From an uncultured Oscillibacter sp. (GTDB lineage: Bacteria; Bacillota_A; Clostridia; Oscillospirales; Oscillospiraceae): a DNA stretch of 35,515 nucleotides. Each line of letters begins with the position of its first letter. Position 1 is the stretch's first letter. The position numbers and the translations under genes are program-made. Positions 30,087 to 35,515 of this stretch are shown piece after piece. Below the pieces are notes generated by a model. The model saw only the letters and a list, made by a program, of their open reading frames with translations. It ran no database searches and was not told the DNA's origin. The stretch lies in assembly GCA_951800675.1 (NCBI GenBank), contig CATOKC010000015.1, positions 1 to 35,515 on the forward strand, given 5' to 3'.

Positions 30087-30998
30087 ATGGCAGTCATACA
30101 GACAATGGGATTGTCCAAACGCTACAAAGGCCGCTGGGCCGTGGACCATCTGGACCTGCGGGTGGAGCAGGGGGACATCTATGGCTTCATCGGCCGCAAC
30201 GGCGCGGGCAAGTCCACCACCTTGAAGCTCCTGTGCGGTCTGGCCCGGCCCACCCAGGGGGAAGCCCTGATTTTCGGCAAGCCCGTCCGGGACCCGGTGG
30301 CCCGCCGTCGGGTGGGGGCCCTCATTGAGCAGCCGGGGCTCTACCCCGACCTGAGCGGGCGGGAGAATCTGCGGCTCTACGCCACGCTGCTGGGGCTGGA
30401 CAGCCCGGAGCGGCAGGTGGAGGACATTCTAAAGACCGTGGGCCTGCCCCCCAGGGAGAAAAAGCCGGTGCGCCACTACTCCATGGGCATGAAGCAGCGG
30501 CTGGGGGTGGCCCTGGCCCTGCTGGGTGGGCCGGACCTGCTGCTGCTGGACGAACCCATTAACGGCCTGGACCCGGAGGGCATCCGGGAGATGCGGGAAC
30601 TGCTGCTGCGTCTGAACCGGGAGCGGGGACTGACCATTCTGGTCAGCTCCCACATCCTGGGGGAGCTCAGCAAAATCGCCACCCGGTACGGGATCATCCA
30701 GGACGGCCGCATGGTGGAGCAGATCACCGCCGCTGAGCTGGAGCAAACCTGCACCGACTACCTGCACCTGAAAGCGGACCAGCCCCAGAAGGCGGCGGCC
30801 CTGCTGGAACAGGCACTTCACCTCAAGCGCTGGGAAATGCGCCCGGAGGGGGAGATTCGGATTTATGAGGCCGTGGACGCCAGAGCCGTGGGGCAGATGC
30901 TGGCCCAGGCGGGGCTTGCGGTGGAGGAAATGGGCCTGCATCGGCAGGATTTAGAGGGTTTTTTCCTGGAGCGGATGGGAGGAAGCGGACATGTTTAA
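30087..30998 (+). CDS. BcrA-like ABC transporter ATP-binding protein
   Basis: A 303-residue ATPase of the BcrA/DrrA type. Walker A GRNGAGKST is at 36-44, the Q-loop in LIEQPGLYPDLSGRENLRL, a signature YSMGMKQRLG (M in place of the usual LSGGQ start), Walker B LLLLDEPINGLDP and the switch histidine in VSSHIL. Residues beyond about 215 form a C-terminal regulatory extension typical of this branch. It drives the small permease encoded next, which starts inside its last codons. AAGGAGG is 9 bases before the ATG. Regulator upstream and kinase downstream suggest a drug or lantibiotic inducer. Confidence 0.94.
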   Translation: MAVIQTMGLSKRYKGRWAVDHLDLRVEQGDIYGFIGRNGAGKSTTLKLLCGLARPTQGEALIFGKPVRDPVARRRVGALIEQPGLYPDLSGRENLRLYATLLGLDSPERQVEDILKTVGLPPREKKPVRHYSMGMKQRLGVALALLGGPDLLLLDEPINGLDPEGIREMRELLLRLNRERGLTILVSSHILGELSKIATRYGIIQDGRMVEQITAAELEQTCTDYLHLKADQPQKAAALLEQALHLKRWEMRPEGEIRIYEAVDARAVGQMLAQAGLAVEEMGLHRQDLEGFFLERMGGSGHV

Positions 30999-31797
30999 TA
31001 TGCTGCGTATGGACCTGCGGCGGCTGTTCAAAAGCCGGAGCTTTTCTATCATTCTGGGTGTGACGGCTGTTCTGTTGATGATGGTGACTGTCATGGCTTA
31101 CGCCATCGCGGACCCGGAAACGATGGATGCGATGGAGGCGCGGGGAGCGGAAATCATAGAGTCTGACCGCATGATGAGCGAATACATCCAAAATATGTCA
31201 CAGCTGGACCTCATGCACGAGACCTTGGGCAGCGGCTTTTTGCTGGTCATGACCGGGATTGGAATGACCTTGTTTGTAAACGGTGATTTTTCCAGCGGAT
31301 TTATCAAAAACATCTGTTGCGTCAATCCCCGCCGCCGGGATTATGTCTTTTCAAAAATTGCCCTGGCTGGCATTTACAGTGGAATCATTGTCGTTTTATC
31401 CGTCCTGCTGACGCTGTTGTTCCCCATGCTGATTCACATGTACCCGGCGCCGGATTCCATTTCCCGGATTTTGCGGTATGTCCTTTGGATGTGGCTGCCC
31501 CACTGGGCTTTTGCCCTCATGACCCTGGCTCTGGTCCTGCTGACCCGGAGCACCACCCTGGGTATCATTCTGTCCCTGGTATCCGGAAGCGGGCTGACGG
31601 TCGCTCTGGTGGGAATGATGGGAAGGCTGCTGCGTTGGCCTCCCCTGGAGCAGTATTTTCTCGCCGCCGCGGTAAAAGGCGTCTATACACCTGAAAGCGG
31701 GATTACTCCCATTGGAATGATTTTGGCCTGTACCCTTGCATGGGCGGTCATTTACGGAATGGGAAGCCTGTTGTCTATGGAAAAGCGGGACATTTAA
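30991..31797 (+). CDS. BcrB-like ABC-2 family permease
   Basis: A 268-residue membrane protein with six hydrophobic helices, the usual size for the membrane half of a BcrA-type transporter. It begins MFNMLRMDLRRLFKSRSFSI, typical of these permeases, followed by the first helix. A loop with DPETMDAMEARGAEIIES lies outside. The ATG at 30991 overlaps the ATPase stop by 8 bases, so translation is coupled. It probably expels a peptide antibiotic or removes it from the membrane. Confidence 0.9.
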   Translation: MFNMLRMDLRRLFKSRSFSIILGVTAVLLMMVTVMAYAIADPETMDAMEARGAEIIESDRMMSEYIQNMSQLDLMHETLGSGFLLVMTGIGMTLFVNGDFSSGFIKNICCVNPRRRDYVFSKIALAGIYSGIIVVLSVLLTLLFPMLIHMYPAPDSISRILRYVLWMWLPHWAFALMTLALVLLTRSTTLGIILSLVSGSGLTVALVGMMGRLLRWPPLEQYFLAAAVKGVYTPESGITPIGMILACTLAWAVIYGMGSLLSMEKRDI

Positions 31798-31809
31798 GGA
31801 GGAATTTCC

Positions 31810-32721
31810 ATGCTGCCTGCCCTGATCCTGGCCCTTGCCACCCTGGGCCTTGCCCTGCCGCGCCTGTGGTCCTACCGCGTCCAAATGCGGGAGATGGCCC
31901 GGGTGTTGGAAGAAACGCCCGCGCAGAGCAATCTGCGCCTGACCGCGCAAATGTCCGGCGCGGGCCCCCGGCGCCTGTGCCAGGCGGTAAACCAGCGCCT
32001 GGAGGAGGGGCGGCGGCTTCGCGTGGAGACCTGGAGACGGGAGCAGGAGCTGAAATACACCATGGCCTGCATCTCCCACGACATCCGCACCCCCCTGGCC
32101 GGGGCCATGGGCTATTTGCAGCTGCTGGAGGCGGAACCGGACCGGCAGGGGGAATACCTGGGCATTGTGAAAAAGCGGCTGGAGGAGCTGGAGGAGCTTT
32201 TGGAAGAGCTGTTCCTCTACACCCGTTTGCAGGGCGGCTCCCTGCCGCTGGAGTGCGGCGAAATCGCGGCCCTGCCGCCCCTGTGGGACGCGTTAGCGGA
32301 GTTTTACCCCCAGTTGGAAGCGTCGGGGATAGAACCGGAGCTGCGGTTTGAACGGGAGGATATGAAAATCTGGGCCAGCTCGGAGGCACTGGGCCGGGTG
32401 TACCGGAACCTGGCCGCCAACGCCCTGCGCCACGGCGGCGGCGGGCTGACCATCTCTGGGCAGGACGGGGAGGTCTGCTTTTCCAATGAACTGCCTCCCG
32501 GCCCTAAACCGGACCCAAAGCACCTGTTTGACCGTTTCTATCAAAGCAGCCCCGCCCGGGCAAAGGGCGGGGCTGGCCTTGGCCTTTCCATTGTGCGGGA
32601 TCTGATGGAGCGAATGGGCGGGCAAGTGTCCGCCGAGATAGAGGGGAACACGCTTTGGATCAAGCTGCGGTTTCTCCAACAGCCGGAAAGCGGCGCTCAC
32701 CCCGATTCCGAACCGATTTAA
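31810..32721 (+). CDS. Small sensor histidine kinase without a sensor domain
   Basis: A 303-residue kinase. A single N-terminal hydrophobic helix (residues 2-18) is followed directly by a linker and the dimerisation/phosphotransfer helix with H90 in SHDIRTPL. The ATPase domain has the N box NLAANALRHG, the F box LFDRFYQ and the glycine box GAGLGLSIVRDLMERMGG. No periplasmic or cytoplasmic sensor is visible, and kinases of this kind in Bce/Bcr-like modules are thought to receive their signal from the adjacent ABC transporter. AAGGAGG lies 7 bases upstream. Its stop overlaps, tail to tail, the stop of the maturase gene on the other strand. Confidence 0.9.
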   Translation: MLPALILALATLGLALPRLWSYRVQMREMARVLEETPAQSNLRLTAQMSGAGPRRLCQAVNQRLEEGRRLRVETWRREQELKYTMACISHDIRTPLAGAMGYLQLLEAEPDRQGEYLGIVKKRLEELEELLEELFLYTRLQGGSLPLECGEIAALPPLWDALAEFYPQLEASGIEPELRFEREDMKIWASSEALGRVYRNLAANALRHGGGGLTISGQDGEVCFSNELPPGPKPDPKHLFDRFYQSSPARAKGGAGLGLSIVRDLMERMGGQVSAEIEGNTLWIKLRFLQQPESGAHPDSEPI

Positions 32722-33854
32722 GAATCTGATCCGAGTATTTGGGTACGGCGCAGAAGCATTCGCGCCCGGCCCAGCCGGGGAAGGGCATAGGCGAAAAATC
32801 CGGCGTAAGCCTCGCAGTAATAGCTGCGCCCCAAGTCTTCCCCCTCGGCCACCCGATCCCGCCGGCATCCGTTCCGGCACAGAGGGTACCACCGGCAATG
32901 GCCGCATTTCTCCGGTATGTGCCGGGAGGCTTCGATAAAGCCCAGCGCTTCCCTGGCCCGGTCCAGGTCCTCCCAGGCGTCCTCCCGGACATTCCCAAGG
33001 CGGTACGCGTCCAGCCCATAGAAATCACAGGGATAGACGCCGCCGTCCGCCTCCACCAGATACTGCAAGCCGCAGCACCCCCGCATGGAGCACTGCTCCG
33101 GAGCGTGCCCCTCCAGCATCCACAGCAGGTTGTCAAAGTAGCGGACAGACCAATAGCGCCCCTGCTCCAGCTCCCGATACCACAGGTCAAACAGCGTCTT
33201 TAAAAACGTCTCGTACCGGGCCGGGGACAGGGAGTATTCCTGTCCGCCCCGTTCCTCTTCCAAGGGGTCCAGGCAGGGAATGTACTGCTGGAACCGAAAG
33301 CCCTCCCCGCACAGGCTGGAGAATACACGCTGGACATGCCGGGCCAGATAGCCGGTCACCACCGTCAGGACATTGTACTCCACGCCCGCCTGCTCCAGCT
33401 GGCGGGCCGCCTGCCGCACCCGGTCATAGGTTCCCTTTCCCGCCCCGTCCAAACGGAAGCGGTCGTGGCACTCCCGGCTGCCGTCCAGGGACAGGCCCAC
33501 TAAAAAGCGGTGTTCCTTGAAAAAGCGGCACCACGCCTGGTCCAGCAGCGTTCCATTGGTCTGGATGGCGTAGTGAACCGCCAGGTTGGGCGGGGCGGTC
33601 TTTTTTACATGGCCGGTGAAGTCCCGAAAGAAATCCAGTCCCGCCAGGGTGGGTTCCCCCCCCTGAAACAGGAATGTGACCGATCCCTCGGCCGCCTCCA
33701 CCGCCTTCTCGATCAGAGCGCGGCTCACCGCCTCCGGCATCCGGCCGTAATTGGGAATCGCGCGGGCCTTTGCCTCGTCGGCATAAAAGCAATACGCGCA
33801 GCGCAGATTGCATCCGCTGGAAGCGGGCTTTAGTAAAATGCTCAGGGGCGGCAT
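32718..33854 (-). CDS. Anaerobic sulfatase-maturating radical SAM enzyme (anSME)
   Basis: A 378-residue iron-sulfur enzyme that oxidises an active-site Cys or Ser of sulfatases to formylglycine without oxygen. The radical SAM cluster motif CNLRCAYC (three cysteines, spacing 3 and 2) is at residues 15-22, with LFQGGEPTL next in the SAM-binding region. The C-terminal SPASM region has further cysteines in CSMRGCCG, CDF and CGHCRWYPLCRNGC for two auxiliary clusters. These match the anSME family in length and order. AAAGGAGGG precedes the ATG. It is 36 bases downstream of the GntR-type gene and two genes downstream of the sulfatase it would activate. Confidence 0.93.
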   Translation of the reverse strand: MPPLSILLKPASSGCNLRCAYCFYADEAKARAIPNYGRMPEAVSRALIEKAVEAAEGSVTFLFQGGEPTLAGLDFFRDFTGHVKKTAPPNLAVHYAIQTNGTLLDQAWCRFFKEHRFLVGLSLDGSRECHDRFRLDGAGKGTYDRVRQAARQLEQAGVEYNVLTVVTGYLARHVQRVFSSLCGEGFRFQQYIPCLDPLEEERGGQEYSLSPARYETFLKTLFDLWYRELEQGRYWSVRYFDNLLWMLEGHAPEQCSMRGCCGLQYLVEADGGVYPCDFYGLDAYRLGNVREDAWEDLDRAREALGFIEASRHIPEKCGHCRWYPLCRNGCRRDRVAEGEDLGRSYYCEAYAGFFAYALPRLGRARMLLRRTQILGSDS

Positions 33855-33890
33855 GGGACGCCCTCCTTTCCTTCCAAAGCGGCGCGCCGC

Positions 33891-34997
33891 TTACCTCGCC
33901 TCTCTCGCGGGACCTACCGTCCTTCCCAGGTAAATCTCCGGCGGCAAGACATAGGTGTAACCCTTATCGTCGCAATCCCGGTTTCGGATCATGCGCATCA
34001 GCCGGGAGGCCACCTCCTGTCCAATGCGGTAGCCCTGGTGGACGGAGCAGGTGACTCCTTCCGCCTCCCAGTCGTCGCTGGAGTAGTCGAAGCACACCAG
34101 GGAGCAGTCCTCCGGCACCCGCTTTCCTTGCCGCTCCAGCACCTGCCGGGTCAGCTGGAAGAGCATGTAGTTGCAGCAGACCACCGCCGTGTAATGGGGC
34201 AGGCGCTTCAGAAACCGCCCGATGGAGCGGGCGTCGTACGCCTCGCTGGAGGCGCACCATTTGACGTAATCGTCCTGATACTCCACCCCGTTTTTCTGGA
34301 GGGTGGCCGCCATTCCCTGGAACTTCTCGATGCTCTGATAATTGTCGGAGAGAAAAATCCCGGCGATGTGCCGGTGTCCCCGCCGGATCAAAAGGCTGAT
34401 CAGCTCCTCGGCGCAGCGCAGGTCGTTGACCACCACCCGGGGACATTTCAGGTTCTTATAATAGTTATTGTAAAAAATGACGGGAATCCGCTTTTGATAG
34501 ATTTTCTGATAGTAGTCCAGGTTGGGGTTCAGCAGACTGGCCTTCACGCCGTCCACAATGAACCCCTGAAAGCCCTGGTTTACCACGGCCTGGAGGCAGC
34601 GGCGCTCGTTGGCAAACTTGTTGTCGGTGAGGAAGGTGCGCAAATCCACCTGATCCGGGGGCAGGATGCTTCGGATGCCGTCCATCAAGCTGGAGTTGGC
34701 GTTCCCGTCCTGGCCCTGGAGAATCAGCCCGATTTTGGTCCTTCCCTCGCTGCCCCCCAGCTCCCAGGACAGGGCCTCCTCTTTGTTGATATAGGTTCCG
34801 CTTCCCTTCACCCTGAGAAGAAGCCCCTCCTCCGCCAGCCGGCTCAGGGCCCGGCGCACGGTTTCCCGGCTGACGGAGAGTTTTCGGGTCAGAACCGTTT
34901 CCGAGGGAATCTTTGTATTGCTGGAAAACTTGTTTTCCTCAATGTAGGCCCGTACCCACAGGTAGACCATTTCCGACTTCCGGTCCAGTTCCTTCAT
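33891..34997 (-). CDS. GntR-LacI hybrid transcriptional regulator (AraR-like)
   Basis: A 368-residue regulator. Residues 1-75 are a GntR-type winged helix (IPSETVLTRKLSVSRETVRR followed by ALSRLAEEGLLLRVKGSGTY). From about 88, TKIGLILQGQDG starts a LacI-like periplasmic-binding fold that would sense a sugar or glycan fragment (GFQGFIVDGVKAS, RGHRHIAGIF, VPEDCSLVCFD). This domain pair is seen in AraR and related carbohydrate repressors. GGAGG is 5 bases before the ATG and the sulfatase stop is 30 bases upstream, so it is probably cotranscribed with the sulfatase and acts as its sugar-responsive repressor. Confidence 0.93.
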   Translation of the reverse strand: MKELDRKSEMVYLWVRAYIEENKFSSNTKIPSETVLTRKLSVSRETVRRALSRLAEEGLLLRVKGSGTYINKEEALSWELGGSEGRTKIGLILQGQDGNANSSLMDGIRSILPPDQVDLRTFLTDNKFANERRCLQAVVNQGFQGFIVDGVKASLLNPNLDYYQKIYQKRIPVIFYNNYYKNLKCPRVVVNDLRCAEELISLLIRRGHRHIAGIFLSDNYQSIEKFQGMAATLQKNGVEYQDDYVKWCASSEAYDARSIGRFLKRLPHYTAVVCCNYMLFQLTRQVLERQGKRVPEDCSLVCFDYSSDDWEAEGVTCSVHQGYRIGQEVASRLMRMIRNRDCDDKGYTYVLPPEIYLGRTVGPAREAR

Positions 34998-35027
34998 GAC
35001 GCCCTCCTGGGAATCGCGCGGCTCTCC

Positions 35028-35515
35028 TCAGTCCGTAATGATGGGGCAAGCCCCTTCCGCCCTCCAAATCCAGTCCAGCAGACGTTCCCGCAGCTCCGCC
35101 TTTACTTGGGCGTAGGCGGGATCGGCCACCACATTGTTCAGCTGGTGGGGGTCCTGTTCCATATCGTAGAGGAAATCGTCCGCATAGCGGTCCGAGGCCG
35201 CCGCCGCGCCGCCGTTCACACCGGGGGCATAGACGGAGTAGGTATAGCGGGCCGTGCGGATGCACCGGCCCACCCGGCTCTCGGAAATCTGCGCGAAAAT
35301 CTCATTGGGCCTATTATCCGCCTTTTTCTCCACAACGTCAAGGAGGTTTTCCCCGATCATGGCGTCTCCCACGTCCACGCCCGCCAGGGCCAGGATGGTC
35401 TTGGGCAGGCTGGCGGTGCTGACCAGCTCCTCCACCGTCCGGCCGCCCCGGTAGGGCCCGCCGGCAATAACCAGGGGCACATGGAGGCAGGCGTCGTGGC
35501 AGGACCGCTTATAGT
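35028..35515 (-). CDS. Sulfatase, C-terminal part (gene runs off the window)
   Basis: The last 161 residues of a type I sulfatase of the alkaline phosphatase superfamily. Near the left cut, KRSCHDACLHVPLVIAGG and then TVEELVSTASLPKTILALAG match the typical sulfatase pattern of a strand with VPL and a helix with V...L..T.L.LAG. The C-terminal subdomain has YSVYAPG and DFLYDMEQDPHQLNNVVADP, typical of arylsulfatase/choline-sulfatase-like proteins. The catalytic CxPxR-type Cys lies outside the window, so substrate and active-site type cannot be judged. The start in the window at 35480 (GTG) is not the true start; the frame continues to the edge. The regulator and maturase genes downstream complete a sulfated-glycan module. 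Confidence 0.9.
   Translation of the reverse strand, partial: YKRSCHDACLHVPLVIAGGPYRGGRTVEELVSTASLPKTILALAGVDVGDAMIGENLLDVVEKKADNRPNEIFAQISESRVGRCIRTARYTYSVYAPGVNGGAAAASDRYADDFLYDMEQDPHQLNNVVADPAYAQVKAELRERLLDWIWRAEGACPIITD

Overview
The window is high-GC DNA with dense, mostly leftward genes, strong AAGGAGG-type ribosome binding sites and good TTGACA/TATAAT-type promoters. The gene content (F-type ATP synthase, BceB-like and Bcr-like ABC transporters, XpaC, YlmH, DUF896, an anaerobic sulfatase-maturating radical SAM enzyme next to a sulfatase) points to an anaerobic, gut-associated Bacillota of the class Clostridia, probably an Oscillospiraceae-like lineage. That placement is inferred from gene content and composition, not from a marker search.

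Layout. 1-110: the tail of a rightward gene and a shared terminator. 108-3757: a leftward TraX / ABC ATPase / FtsX-type permease operon, divergent from a LytTR response regulator and GHKL sensor kinase pair (4016-6058). 6108-12293: a complete ATP synthase operon, atpB-E-F-A-G-D-C, in which atpH is missing as a gene and its C-terminal domain is fused to the N-terminus of the alpha subunit. 12527-14229: a hemolysin III/PAQR-type membrane protein divergent from an overlapping DUF4234/DUF2752 pair. 14365-16196: a MarR-MATE efflux operon with a clear palindromic operator. 16414-17421: an AT-richer patch with a GNAT acetyltransferase and two small membrane proteins (57 and 49 residues). 17488-19371: htpG. 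19548-20835: small and accessory genes, including two divergent ribbon-helix-helix regulators that share a repeated operator-like motif. 20884-23205: a ZIP metal transporter divergent from a guanine deaminase that carries a guanine-class purine riboswitch and terminator in its leader. 23240-28930: a membrane-anchored XRE regulator, then an exporter/YlmH/DUF4177/DUF896/XpaC operon. 29329-32721: a response regulator, Bcr-type ABC transporter and histidine kinase module. 32718-35515: the sulfatase maturase, a GntR-LacI-type regulator and the C-terminal part of a sulfatase.

The functional modules are self-contained: two signalling/ABC-transporter modules that look like envelope-stress or peptide-antibiotic detoxification, an energy module, a drug-efflux module under local repression, a guanine-responsive purine salvage gene, and a sulfated-glycan gene set in which the maturase activates the adjacent sulfatase.

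The most noteworthy observations are the delta-alpha fusion in the ATP synthase, with no separate atpH and no room for one; the guanine-class riboswitch in front of a catabolic gene, with an arrangement suggesting an ON switch; the paired RHH regulators with a repeated operator; and a dispersed palindromic repeat present twice in opposite orientations.
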